Origin: Theobroma cacao
Taxonomy: Eukaryota; Streptophyta; Magnoliopsida; Malvales; Malvaceae
Assembly (NCBI RefSeq): GCF_000208745.1
Contig: NC_030852.1
Coordinates: 34,982,167-35,046,166 of the forward strand
Length of the DNA stretch: 64,000 nucleotides
Direction of reading: 5' to 3'
A program made the position numbers and the translations under genes. Below are positions 13,070-25,758 of this stretch, piece by piece. Under the pieces are notes generated by a model. That model searched no databases and had not been told where the DNA came from. It was given only the letters and a program-made list of their open reading frames with translations. Position 1 is the first letter of the stretch. The number at the start of each line of letters is the position of its first letter.

Positions 13070-14700
13070 TGCTAGTTTGATCGACACATGCAATCAAAAA
13101 TGGGAAAAGGAATACATTAACATAACTTTATTTTTAGCTCGTTACTTTTCCCGATTTTTAGAGGTCTTTTTGTTTCTGTTTGTCACTGAAATGGAAATAG
13201 AAAACCTAAAGGAAAATTGACATAATGGAGGCTTTCATGTGGTTTTGCACAGAAGTCAGTATGTGGTACTGGCATTGTTCCTTGTAAGGAAATGTCAAAG
13301 TTTTTTAGTAGGTTGAGCCGCACAATGGAATTCCTGAGCCAACAAACATGCTATTGAAGTGCAGGTGTAGTCCATCAACCTAGATTGCTTGGATGTGTGC
13401 GTATGCGTGCGTCCCTGTGCAATAATGTGCCACTATGCATGCCTGCATGGGTGCTTGGAGGCATCAAGCTGAGTGGGACTGTTTTTGGGTTGGTATGCTG
13501 CATCCCTGTTCTTGAACTTAAAACGAGAAGATTAGGCCTCATTGAAACCTGGGCTTGTCTGAATGATTTTGTCCCACCAAACGCCAATGATCTGATCAGA
13601 TTCTGGGTCCAAACGTAAGAAATCAAAACAAAACAATCCCTCCACCCAAATAATGAATTTGACTTTTGAGCCTACTCTCCCACAGGAGGCCCGTGGATTT
13701 CTCTCGATTCTTTCAGCGCTTCGCGTAGCCCATAAGGGGAAGAACAAAAAGGAAAGAAGAGTTTTGTTGGGTTGGGTCTCATCCTGCAAGAAGCAAAGTC
13801 TATCAATTGGCAATTTGCACTTTATGATTGGTTCTGCAAGCTGCGTCAGCCCTCAAGGCGAAGGCCCGAGGGAACTTTGACCATTTTCTGAGTATGGCCA
13901 TTTGGATGGAAAAAACCGAAAAAAGGCAATTTCCATCCATAGTCGTATGTATCTGCACGATATCTGATACTGTTTTGGACTTTGTAATTTATTTGTACTA
14001 CATCTGATACGGTAACAATCTTGATAAGGGACTACTGGGTAAAAACCAAACTTCAGTAAAAGACGACGAAATACTTGGTTTCGCAGCTTCCTGCTCACCA
14101 CACCTCGCCAGTCACAACTTTTCTTCTCAATTTGTTCGTCAAAAAAGTGGGAAAGAAACCACGGACAAGTATTGCAAATGACAAATCCAAATATTGCCAT
14201 TTTGCCATTTATTTCATTAGAATCCTTCTGCAATCTGCATGTTACATTCGTCGACGCCACAACTTTCAGAAAATTGAAACACTCCAATAAGAGATAGAAA
14301 AAGAAGACACATCCATCAGAATCATATCAGTAATTTACTATTTGTAGATTTATACTAAGTAAATCTGAATTATTTTAGTACCCCCATCTCTCTACCAACA
14401 AAAAAAAAAAAATCCCTACTGTCAGTATAGTTTGATGTATACAGGACGAAACATGTATCCATTAATCACGTTTCCTTCAACTCTTCCATTCCGCAATATC
14501 GTCTTTTCTCCAAAACTTACTCTCATAAATTTAATATTTACTTCAAATTTCAATTAAAAAGTTTTCTTATTTTATTATTTATTTTTTAAAATTTAAATAA
14601 AGTATAGTATATAATAACGTTCTATTTCCCTTGTAAATTTAAAACTTCACACGCATAGCAGATGAGATAATTTTCAATTGAAAAATATTTAAGGTTTATA
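13070..14700. other. Downstream and intergenic DNA, no gene recognised
   Basis: The first 200-300 bases are probably the 3' UTR of the membrane protein gene. Overlapping open frames on both strands at 13375-14290 (up to 144 codons) show no recognisable domain, have no matching splice structure and cover each other. I treat them as chance. Confidence 0.45.
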
Positions 14701-14799
14701 CATGTAACATGTTCAAGACAAACCGGTTGTTACCAACATGTGAGACGTAGCATCACATGGTGCCGCGTGTTGATATCTGATTCGCCCACGTTGATGAAG

Positions 14800-15013
14800 C
14801 ACGTGTAGAGGCTCGGCCTTTTTCAAGCAAGGGATTGTCTTCGGAGGGGGGCAGCACGTGGATGGGCCCCGCGCGGGAAATTTGTCAGACTGCACGTGCA
14901 CTCACATGACGAGATTTAATGCTCCCTAATAGAGAAACACGTGTCGCCATAATCCCCGGATTCATAGGGTCACACTATCAACGCTGATTGCAACTAGAAA
15001 CGGGAGATTTATA
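14800..15013 (+). promoter_or_regulatory. G-box (CACGTG) cluster with downstream TATA-like site
   Basis: Four exact CACGTG palindromes lie at 14800-14805, 14855-14860, 14893-14898 and 14938-14943. The last is ACACGTGTCGCC, a strong ABRE/G-box context. A TTTATAGATA element follows at about 15007-15016. The patch is GC rich compared with its surroundings. G-boxes bind bZIP (ABF/AREB) and bHLH factors. No convincing coding region follows on either strand, so the transcript served is unknown. Confidence 0.5.
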
Positions 15014-15019
15014 GATACA

Positions 15020-17530
15020 CCAGCCCCGCCGGATCAACGTGGGTTGGGAAGGCTTTGACGGCTCAGATCTTTGGTACATCACATGCTTATCGTATAATCG
15101 AGTTCATTTGTCTACTTCTTTTAAGTTTTATCTCTGCTGATGTTGCAACGCCGACTAATTTTGACTTCCGAGAGGTCCATGACACGCAACAAAACGATGG
15201 TATCAATAATTATATTATGAAAAAAAAAATGTTAAAATGTCTAACCATACGTTACATAAGAACTCATTAAAATATAAATATTCATAAAATTATCATACAT
15301 AGACTATTAGTAAGTCGAATAATAAAAAACCAAAGTCAAATGAAACAACATACTCAATTTTCTCAATAAATAATATGCTTATTATAAATGTTATACATAA
15401 TTCCTTTATCATCACATCAATTTTAAGATAAAATTTGATTGGCAATAGTAACGCATAAGCATGTAATAAGAAGTTGTTTTACTTAAAAATTTCCACGTTA
15501 CCATAAATAAATGAAGGATAGATGGTAGTAATTATTGTTAAAATTTACTCAAATCTTTTTAGGTATAAAAGAATGATCACTATTAATTTATTAAGAATAT
15601 ATAATATATAAATACAAATTTAATCAATATATTGATAAAAAGTTGGAATTAAATAAAATCACTGTGCATTGAAATAAATTCATTAATTGCATATTCATAG
15701 GAATAGAGTCCCATAATTGAATACATTTCCATTGCACATCAACTCAGAACCTATTTCATTCAAATGCCATCGAACTTGAACTGGACTCATTCATTATTTT
15801 CCAACAATTGATCATTGCAACATGGAAATGGAGAAAAATAAATTTAATTATCATTCGTGTAATTATAATTATAAAATAAAAAAAATAAAAGCAAAATCCC
15901 CAACGCATTTAAATAATTCTTTTGCTTAATTAGCGGCGGAGACTGGAGCCTACTTAAAAACTTAAGCGTCTCTATGCATTATTTGGAGTCTATATATAAT
16001 GGATTACTTTTTTTTTTGGTCAATACATATGAAATAAATATTAAGAGAGAGAGGGGGTTCGAATATTAGGAACAAAAAAAAAAAAGAAATTACAGTTGGT
16101 AAAAGCTTGTTGCTTTTCTCACTGCACCAGGAAAAACTGCAAGGAAAGGAGGAAAGAACCCTGCAGGGAACTGCATGTAGCAGGTACTTAGGCAAATTGC
16201 GCATAGAAACAAGAAAAGATAGGGCGCCAGAAGATCTATTGCAGTTAGTGGGGACGTTAGGGAGCTGAGATTCCGGTGTCGGCTTTTAAAACTTGAGTTT
16301 CAATCTAGAAACTATCTTTTTCTGAATAATTTATGGAAAGAAAATCAGAGTAGCATTGCAGCATATCTCATATTTTTATGTCTTTTACTCCCCAACTGCC
16401 GCACTCAAAATCCACCATAAAACAGTGCAAAAGAAATTTTTTGGAGATTGTGCTTCCTTTTTTTTTTTCCTATCGTGGGGCTCTAGAGTATGGAGTACTT
16501 GAGTCTAGTGGGGATATTCTCTTTATCTCGGTAAATTTCCAACTTTAATTTTCTAGCTTAGACTCAAGCAACAATTGACTCTTTAGGGTCAAATGAGTTT
16601 TGGTTGTTATACCTCAATTAGTTATTATACATAAATGTTTAATTTACTGCAGCCATGTGAGAAAATGCTCGCTCATTGCAGCCTCTGTATTTAAAGGAAG
16701 ATGGATTCATTGCAAGGGACACATGAAAAATCATGCTTACTTCCAACCCATATATGCAGTAGTTAAACTTAAATATATTCAATTCATTAAAAAAAAAACT
16801 GCTAAGTATGAAAACGCCAGGAACGGTAGACCAGTAATAGTGTAGTCAAGCGGAGGGAAGAGAAAAATTTCTGGCCGAGGAGCAACAGGACCACCTTGAG
16901 AGGCAGTTTGTCTCCTTTGCCGGCTCAATTCCCACGTCTCTTTCAACTCCAAAAAAAAAAAAAAAAGAAAACAAAATCCCCTATGTCTCTGCACCTTTTT
17001 AACTTAACAAATATATTACAAAGTGGAATCTCTGGACCTAACTCAGTGCATGCGTATTTGATGAGAGATTAAATCAATAGTCATCTCACGAGGCCATTGT
17101 TCCATGGAAAGATTTTCATGCATGTCGGGAATTTGGTCCATACTGATGGCATATAATAACCAAATGTGAGCGTGGCACAAAGCAATTTTGACCAAAAGAC
17201 AAAAGGAATTAACAAATTCCATTGCCTTTTAACTAGGTTTCATCACGCATGGATGATTTAACTTTTAAAAGTGATTTATCTGCGTTGCATTAATCAATCA
17301 TGATCATGTTAAGTGAAGGAAATCGTTTTCACTAGAAAGCGTTAAATCATTGGTTAAATGGTAAGATTAGTTTTTGACTATGGTTTGAAGGCAAGCAGAA
17401 AAAATGGTTATACAGTAATTCTAGCTAAATATCTACATGCATTGATCCTGACTTTTAGCTTGTAGATTTGTATGGAATGACATTGCAAGTTGTTAGATTT
17501 ATTCTTATTTTCGGAGAAATGATATTTATT
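15020..17530. other. AT-rich intergenic DNA
   Basis: 15170-15920 is strongly AT rich without detectable ends. At 16041-16090 there is a GGGGGTTCGAATATT stretch followed by an A-run, possibly an old tRNA-derived retroposon fragment, but too short to assign. No gene is recognised. Confidence 0.4.
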
Positions 17531-17809
17531 TCATGATCTATGTATATGTTGTGGGCCTGTAGAAAATTTCCACTGTCTGATTGTGTTGGACCTCATCGTT
17601 GATGGTTGATTGTTGCCTTTCAATTCATTGCGTGCCATTTTTTTTTTACATATAATTCCCATAAAAAAATGTATTGCCAAAATATTCAACAAAACTTGGA
17701 CGATTAGGATTGATGAGACAAAGATTGCAAGCATTAAAGCAGCAAGTAACAAGAGGATGGTGGCACTAATTAGATGAGCTATAAAATCTTGGCAAGATTT
17801 GCGTTCCAT
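17531..17809 (-). CDS. Possible small two-helix membrane protein, unknown
   Basis: A single open frame of 92 codons starting at a true ATG in good context (A at -3, G at +4). The product is short and amphipathic at the start (MERKSCQDF). Two hydrophobic segments follow (HLISATILLLLAALMLAIF and a second around ILIVQVLLNILAIHFFMGII), then a basic tail (CKKKMARNELKG). This layout is more protein-like than other short frames nearby. I recognise no family and see no splice structure. It may equally be a chance frame. Confidence 0.25.
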   Translation of the reverse strand: MERKSCQDFIAHLISATILLLLAALMLAIFVSSILIVQVLLNILAIHFFMGIICKKKMARNELKGNNQPSTMRSNTIRQWKFSTGPQHIHRS

Positions 17810-20800
17810 TGTGCGTCCAAGAGAATCAATTATATTATATGAGAGGGATATATTTAAAAGTTTGAACCACTTTGGCTATAGCACTAATCAAGCTCCCACT
17901 TTGACCCCAAAATGATCAAATTACTAGCAGAACAAACAAATTTCGTGGCAAACACTTGAGTATTAGTGGAGTCATAAAGAACGGAAAAACAAGAGCAAAA
18001 AAGACCCTTGCCTCACCTACTCCAAATAATGGTTACAAGCTGGTACGGATTTGAAAAGTAAGAAAATTATTTAAGAGCACAGATTGCCAATTCGGGGGTG
18101 GGAAAAATGGTGAGCGGACCGCACCAGGATTCTCCGTGATTGGCTCACTCCAGGTGGCCCTGCATGGACCTGACGTGAATCTGCCTTGATTTGCGCTTTC
18201 CAACAAGAATGCCAAAGAATTGTGAGAAATGAGGTACATTGAAGCACCATAGGTCAACCGATGTGGCTTTAATGTGTAGTATGGTTTATAAAATTTTGGT
18301 CCATGAAATTCTGGTTCATTTTCTTCTTTCGGGGCTCAACGACCATAATTTGCTATACAGATAGATGTTATGACCGACGAGATTATTAAGGAAAGAAAAA
18401 AGGGGTAAGAAGGATGACTAGGTAATTAGAATTTGTCAGAACTTTCACTCTGTCTAGAAGCTCAAATATATATATATATATATAAAACAAGCATACATAT
18501 ATGAACAATCCACAAATAAAGAGTTTTTCTAAGGATTTACGATCACAAGGACCGAACAAATATGATAACATGTCATCAAAAATTTTGTGATTTGAGTAAT
18601 TGAGATCGCACAACTTTACAAAATGAGGGAGTAACAAAACAAAGACGAATGGCGATGTAATTAGCCAATAAATTCCTACTGTACAGACAAACATTACATT
18701 CTTCAAATGGGATTTAAAGTGATTGAGGGGCTCGGAAAGTTATCGCCAAAATATCTTCCAAACCGCTCTTCTTGGAGCTTGGAGAAGGTGATAAGGGACC
18801 CTTCCCAGCATTAAAGCTTTTAAAATCCTGTCATTCTCAATAGGAGACATGCATATATCACTTGAGATCTGCATAGGGCCCTCTGTCTCTTGGAAGGGCA
18901 TTTGTGCACGTGTGAAGGCGGGTCCAAAAACCATGTACTGAATCCCTAAGGTTCCAATATGGAGAGAGGAAGCCGCACCTTTTTTCTCTTTATGTCCCAA
19001 GCTAAGTTAAACTGTAGATAAAGGTCTCCTGTCCTGTTGCACGCGTGTTGGACCATGGGTGTGCCCTTGTCTAGGGGTCACCCTTATTACAAAGTTACCA
19101 CCATCGCCAAGGATCATACCTGATTTATGTGTGCTTTTCATGCCTCAAAAGTAAATACAAAATCATTTCGGTTGTGTTTTTAATATAATGGAAAGAAAGT
19201 TCATGTCTCCCACAGCTTTTTAGACACTCATTAATTCCTTGCTTGCTGGACGCTCTTCTTGAGGTTTGTTCAAGAAAGGTTTCTCAATTACTTGCTGCTT
19301 TTCCGTTCGTAGCAAATTTTTTGCTTCCAAGAGTGGAAAAGAGAGACTGCGCAGGTTTCTAAAGGATTTTTAAGCTTGGACAGAAAAAGAAGGCAATTTC
19401 TACCCCCAGCCCTCAAAGCAGTAAAAGTTCATCTTCTTGATTACTATACTAGTACCTGATTTTGACTGTAAAACATAATTATGTCAACAAATAAGCAAAC
19501 ATAATTGTATGTATTATATAATGTTTAATGAGCTTTTATTCATATTAATCTGCATGATTTATATCGAATTAAATGAGTCAAAATCTCTCTATGCATGGTT
19601 GGTTAATGTGCAAAAGCATTATCGAATCTTGTACCATAAATTACTTGATCTTTGCTTCTTTATGGAATAGTGAAAACCAAGGTTTTGCATTTTCTGAGCT
19701 TTACTGTGGGACATAGCCAAGCAGCAATCATTTGAAATTTGAGATCCTATACAATGTGCAAACCAACATACGCAAAACTACAAATGGCAGAGGTCTTGTA
19801 GAACGGTTTACCAGATAAGCTACCTTTTTGACATAATTGAGTGGCATGCACTTCCAATTCATGACATTTTTGGGCAGTTTTGAATGCGAACCCTAAGATG
19901 TAATTAAAGGATAGCAGAGCTAACAAGCAGAGTACTGTATACAACTTTTCTTTATTTGTTCATTACGGGAAAGGGGAATGCATGAGCTGGGGCTAGAATC
20001 CCAGCCTTACGGAATGAATGAACCATCTGGCCAAGCCCCATGTTCAGACAGTACTTGGAGCAGCTATGTAGAAGTGGACCAGGCCAAGGAGTTTAATATA
20101 TCAATCTCTTCACATTCAACCTCGAATGTTTCTCTTATGATGAAAATATCCAATAAAATTAAACTAAATTACTCGATTGAGAAAAACTTTTACTGTAATG
20201 AGACAATAAGTTAAGAGAACCTTTTCCTTGAAAGGATCCCGAATGAATCCTGTAAAATTGTTCAACCTTTTTTTCTTCAAGTCTAATCCTATTTATCATT
20301 GCAGTAAAACTCCGTCCCTTGAGTCTGTCCAAAAGCAGAAGGTTATCCCCACCTCAAACAAACATGTTCCTTTATGTGTTTAATATATACTATAAAAAGA
20401 TGGGGAAGATTAGAATCAAATGAAAATGACTTGTTTGTGCTTTACTTAGGGTTCAGTCACTTTTTAATTTCAGTTATCATTTGGGATCAAGGTTTAAGGT
20501 ACTAATAAAGTACTCTAATTAGCTAGTCTAGCATCGCAATTTTTTTACTGTTTCTATTAACAAAGTACTCTGTTAATTGCAATTAACTTTGACATCATGG
20601 CTTCATGGTTCCCCTGAATTCAAAAAACGAAAGAATAAAAACATGATTTGTATTCCAAAGAAAGCTTCTGCTTTTTTTTTTTTCTGTATTCTTTTTGACA
20701 TTTCGTGCTCTTTATCTTATCTTCGGGTGAATGATTGGCATCCGCTTTCGGAATTTACTAAGCTACAACGCTTGTTGGCCCTTTCAAAATTTAGATGCAA

Positions 20801-22139
20801 GAAAGAGACCCTGGCTGGAAGATGTGAAACACATTTATCTCAAAGCACATGTCCCTAGCGCTCTGTTCTCACAGATCCCTTTCTTTACTTATTCTTCATA
20901 ATTGAGTTTGTATAATTTCTATATCTCCATGTGTCAGTGCCCCATCCTACCTGTTCAAACTGATCAGCCCTGCATCAAAAATCTCATTACCAAGAATTTT
21001 CCCTTTATTTCATCCTTTTGTCCCCAAGATTCCTAGTTGATTGTAGCTTAAGGTAATATATGAATTTATGAAATAATGTTATGGTTGGCTTGGCCATGAC
21101 TGAATGTTGCCTGGCTGCAGCATGTCAACTACTTTAGTAAATTCAAGAGAACAAACTTCCAATTTCACAAGCAACAAGTTCCAGATTAGCCATAAAAGAT
21201 TATTTAGGTTAACAATTACTCAAACTCATTTAATTTTCAGCAAATCGGTATATCTTACTTTGTTAAGCAATACAAAATTTTGGGTGCAAAACACTCTAAC
21301 AAGTTAGATAAAATACCGGAATCCTGAAAGTCTGCAAGCAAATTGAACTAATCAATGAACAAATTCTATTAGTATACTTAACCGTACGCCATCCCCAAGC
21401 TACCAATTCCAAGTCAAAACTCATTCTTGGTCGTAATATATATAATATAAATCTACCCAATTAAGCGATATGCGTTGTGTAAAATAATCTAATTGAACCG
21501 AACAAGTAACGAATTTAGGCCCAAATTTTGTGTTTCAAATTTGAGTTCCTTATTAGGCTGTAGGGCACTGAGGTTTCGTACAAGTGTACAACAGTGTGAA
21601 CAGTAATGACTTATAATGAACGGATAAATCCAAAGATGTAGTGGGAACATATCCAAAATTTCATAAGAGACTAACCCGTTAAAGAAGAAGCAAAAGCAAA
21701 GTGAGTGGCATTATTTTGGGGGACAGTGTCCGAGTCTTGACCAAACAACAAAGGGAGAGTTCCACTTGTGAAAGCAGGCGAGGACTTTGAAGGTCTCCAA
21801 CACAGCATTTTCACTACCTTTAACAAAAAAAAAAAACAGTATACTATTATATACTCTCCTACCCTTTTCATATTTGCTTTCACTTTTCTGATTTTCTTTC
21901 CAATTTTCGCTTTAAAAGAAATTTCTATACCAACTTTAGGTGAGGAAAATGGGACCAAAGGGTTGTCGCCGATCACGATCAATCGTTTTATAACTCAAAC
22001 CATTATTTTCACATGCAAATCCTTCGTAGTCATGAAATCTAAAAATAAAAAATAGTTATTCAAGTGTTATTGTTATTTGAAAAATGAAGTGCGGTAATTA
22101 TCCGTTAATCTTTTTGCGAAAAATAACGATGGAGTTCTA

Positions 22140-22490
22140 ATTTTAAAGCACCACCAGTGAGATCTTGCCACGTCAAGATGAAATCAATATTGGTGGGGGC
22201 TAAATAATAACGTGGCGCTATCTGAACTGGGGTAATGTGGCCTTTACGGAGATTTACCCGGGTAGTTAGGTTTCTCTCGAGACGGTACTTCGTGGGGCTG
22301 ATGAAACTAGCGAATCCCGACAGCGGACAGCCGGTGACTGCACTGGCTAGGAAATGATGCCGAAGCCGTGATAGAACCGGCGTTACCCGGTCATTGCGGA
22401 GGCTTGCCTCTTTGACTTATCATACGTGTCCATATCTCTTTGTTTTAAACCCTCCTCAGATATTAAAACTTTTACTTTTATAAAAGGGCG
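22140..22490 (+). promoter_or_regulatory. GC-rich promoter-like patch with TATAAAAG
   Basis: An unusually GC-rich 300-base block contains GCCACGTC and AACGTGGCGC (ABRE-like). It ends in TTTATAAAAGGG at about 22478-22488, then an A/GA-rich leader-like tract. No ATG-initiated coding region of convincing length follows on the plus strand before 25 kb. It could drive a non-coding RNA or be the remains of a promoter. Confidence 0.3.
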
Positions 22491-23842
22491 GAAAAAAAAA
22501 CAAAAGGACAAAATTCTCTCTTTAGGAAAAAAAAAGAGAGAGAAATTAAGATTTTATCTCTTTTTCGGCGGAGACCGTTGATTGCGGTTGGGAATAAAGC
22601 GCTCTGACAGGGGAATCCCTTTTTGACCACATCTTACATTGTCATTTTCTTCTTTTTTTAATCCGACAAAATAAATAAAATGAACAAAACCAAAATGGTC
22701 ATCTTTCACTGTTGATTTTACACGGATGCCATTGTTAATTTTTTTCACATACCCAAAAAAGAAAATTATAAAAAGAACATGAAAATTTCCTTTCACCGGT
22801 TAGTGTCGGTGGACTGGATTAATATTGATTCCAGAAGAGAAATTAAATGGTGGTGAGTGTTGTTTGTCGGGTTGTCTGGTTTTCGAATCCCGGTTACAGT
22901 CCAGTCTTAGGCGATACTGCTGCAAAAAGCCAGGCGTTGCCATACATACACCGCCACGTTTGCACGCTTCTAACAGCTCCTCCCTGCATTATTTCTTTTG
23001 GCTAAAATCTGCAGTTTAGGCTTAAAGTGGTTAGGTTGCTAATGGTGCCAAAATTAATTATATTTTGCATGTTTGGTTGGCTGTTAATGCAAAGTAATTA
23101 TGTCGACCTTTTTATTTTTATCTTTAGTTTTGACCGTCTACATTTTTAACTAGTAGTATACTCTTTGCTTTCAGTTTTGATTCTTTATGGGGTTAACATT
23201 TCCTTTTAAGTTAAGTCTTCGTATTCAGTAAATACCTGAAATAAACAATTCTTGTATAAGTGTATGGGTTGCTAAACCTGCTGACGAGGATGGAAAGGAT
23301 GGGAATGACAACATGCTAAATCAAATTAATTGCTTCAATAGTTCTCTCAATGATTTAAGATAGTATTGAAGTAATTCAAATTCCCTCAAATATTTTAATC
23401 GCGAATTCGTAACGGATACAAGCAGCAGGCAAAATTAATTGGCCCCGCACTGTGTGATTTGCCTGGAAGATTCATGGCTGATGACTCCCATATTTTGTGG
23501 TACGAAGAAATGTTAAACAGTCAATCGAACGGGATTCAAGGCACAGATACCCAACTCATAAAAATTCCTGTTTCTGTTGCAAGAAACTAATGAGCAAATG
23601 TGATCAAATTTTGCTCTTTTAACTATTTAAAGCGCTGGAACCTGCAAGTATTTATGGTCTCTGCCGATTCTCTGCTCCATTCGACAATTAAATACCGCAC
23701 CATTTTCACATGTTGAGATGAAAGATCATCACCTTCCAAGTTTAAAACCTGAGTCCCCTTTTTAGCTGGACAAAGTAATGGTTTTAGGTGGAATTTTTAG
23801 GCTTTAAATTGATATATCCAACCCTCTTCAGTAAATGGTAGA

Positions 23843-23868
23843 AGAGAGAGAGAGAGAGAGAGAGAGAA
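23843..23868 (+). repeat. (GA)n microsatellite
   Basis: An uninterrupted GA dinucleotide run of about 26 bases in non-coding DNA 1.2 kb upstream of the endoglucanase start. Confidence 0.95.
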
Positions 23869-24729
23869 CCCTTTTTGCCTTGGCTGTAAATTGTCTGGCA
23901 CACGTATGGCTTCATTTTTAGCTGCACTAAAACTTAAGAATGAAAATCTTGAGACAAGTACAAAAAATCAGCCAGGTTTGCAATTTCCCCATACTTCCTC
24001 GAGGGGCAAACAAACAGGCAGAAATGCAGAAGCCAGAAAGTTGGTTTAAAAATTAAAACGTCGAATAATGAAGTTGATAAAAAAAATTAAATTTGCATTA
24101 ATTATGGGTCAACTAATTTTCAAAACTATTAAATAGTAGCTGTTTCTTGCAAGCCAAAGCCAAAATTTTGAAAATCCAATTCTGTCCAATATTTTTAACC
24201 ACGAGATTCTGCAGTGCAGGTTTGCCCCTAGCAAATGCCACATGGCTTTCTGGGAAAATTTCAGGGGCATTATGGACACGTTGAGTCTTGGAACGTAGGG
24301 GGACAGGTTCTGTGTTTTAATTTTTTTTAAATTTTTCTGAATTTGCGGACTCAACCCTGCAAGCTCACTTTTCGTTTACCTGTTTGGGTAATTCCTGATC
24401 CTCAAGGCGGCCATTAAACTTGCAAAAGGAGAAATTAATTTAATCAACATCAAATTTTAAACTCTGAACGTACAATATTTTCATCTTTAGCAGTTTCTCT
24501 TTTCTTTTTTTTCTTCCCAAAAATACATTAAATCCACACCGACCCTTCCCAGTAAAGAGCCAGGGCAGGGACACCCACATGACTCTGTTCTTTTCTTTTA
24601 TCAACCGTTTTCCTCTCCTCCAAAAGGGAAAATAATTTTAATATGAAAGTTTTTTTAAATAAATATAATATATTTTCATTTATTGATCTCTGCCAAATTC
24701 TAGGCTCTCGGTAGCTTCCTTCCCTCCAC

Positions 24730-24738
24730 AATATATAG
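24730..24738 (+). promoter_or_regulatory. TATA box of the GH9 endoglucanase gene
   Basis: AATATATAG, about 320 bases before the start codon. It is followed by a CT-rich stretch (24765-24800) typical of plant 5' leaders. Predicted from motif and position. Confidence 0.5.
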
Positions 24739-25053
24739 AGGCTTGAGCTCCTCTTCCAATTCCCAATCTCACTGCTCTCTCTTTCTCCCTCTTTCTTTGA
24801 AAGAGTTTCTCTTCTTGGTGGGTTTATCAGTAGTTTTAACTGATAAATAATACCCACATTACTTTCATTCTTCTCTAATTAGACTGCATTTTCTGTGTTT
24901 AAACCAAAATGGGTTTCTCTTATCAGTTTTAGAAAGTTGAAGGAAATCCCATTTTGCAGTATACAAAACTCTGCTGCAGAAACAGATCTGTTTTTTTCCC
25001 TCTGTTTTTGTTGAATTGAATACTGATTCGTGTCTTCCATCAACTGTGAATAC

Positions 25054-25713
25054 ATGGAGAAGTTAATGAGACTCATTTCAATGGCTCCTCTGCTTCTGCT
25101 ACTTTGTCTTCCTTTTGCATTTGCTGGTCATGACTATAACCAAGCTCTGAGTAAGAGCATTCTCTTCTTTGAAGCTCAAAGATCTGGTTACCTTCCTCAT
25201 AGCCAGAGAGTCACATGGAGAGCTAATTCCGGTTTGAATGACGGCAAGGCTAGTGGGGTGAGTTAAAGTTCCACTCTTATTTTCCAAATGTTGAACTTCT
25301 TACTCTGTCAATTCTAACCAAAAAACAAGTTGGAAACCAACATGTTCCTCTACTTTGGGTTTATTTTTTGCATTGAAAATTATGGTTTCGATTTGTTGAG
25401 ATTGTTTGTAAATCACAGGTGGATCTGGTAGGAGGGTACTATGATGCAGGGGACAACGTGAAGTTTGGACTGCCCATGGCATTCACCATAACAATGATGT
25501 CCTGGAGCATAATAGAGTACGGAAAGCAAATGGCTGCAAGTGGAGAGCTCGGCAATGCTTTGGAAGCCGTTAAGTGGGGAACCGACTATCTCATCAAAGC
25601 TCACCCCGAACCCTATGTCCTTTACGGAGAGGTACCACTTTTCTTCTTCTTCTTTTTCATCAACGTTTTCTCCTTCAAGCGTCAACACTAATGTTTTATC
25701 ACTAATATTTCCA

Positions 25714-25758
<45 letters not shown>

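Larger units (their letters stand above)
17810..24720. other. Long intergenic region upstream of the endoglucanase
   Basis: No domain-bearing frame was found over nearly 7 kb. It holds a short TA tract at about 18465-18485, a GA microsatellite at 23843-23868, and a GC-rich promoter-like patch at 22140-22490. Short frames at 18386-19000, 19978-20214, 20577-20858 and 21671-22055 show nothing recognisable. Confidence 0.45.

Noticed and set aside
13853..14287. 144-codon minus-strand frame
   Set aside because: The amino-acid composition is random-looking, with no domain, no TATA or leader, and overlapping open frames on the other strand.
15055..15270. 71-codon frame after the G-box cluster with a hydrophobic stretch
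   Set aside because: It starts with TTG, not ATG. It has no domain and runs into AT-rich DNA, so it is not supported as the gene served by the G-boxes.
16041..16090. GGGGGTTCGAATATT followed by an A-run as a second SINE
   Set aside because: There is only a single partial B-box, with no A-box and no target duplication. Too short to assign.
19200..19300. Possible miR396-like hairpin (CACAGCTTTTTAG and TTCAAGAAAGG)
   Set aside because: The arms do not match a known mature microRNA closely and do not pair well by eye.
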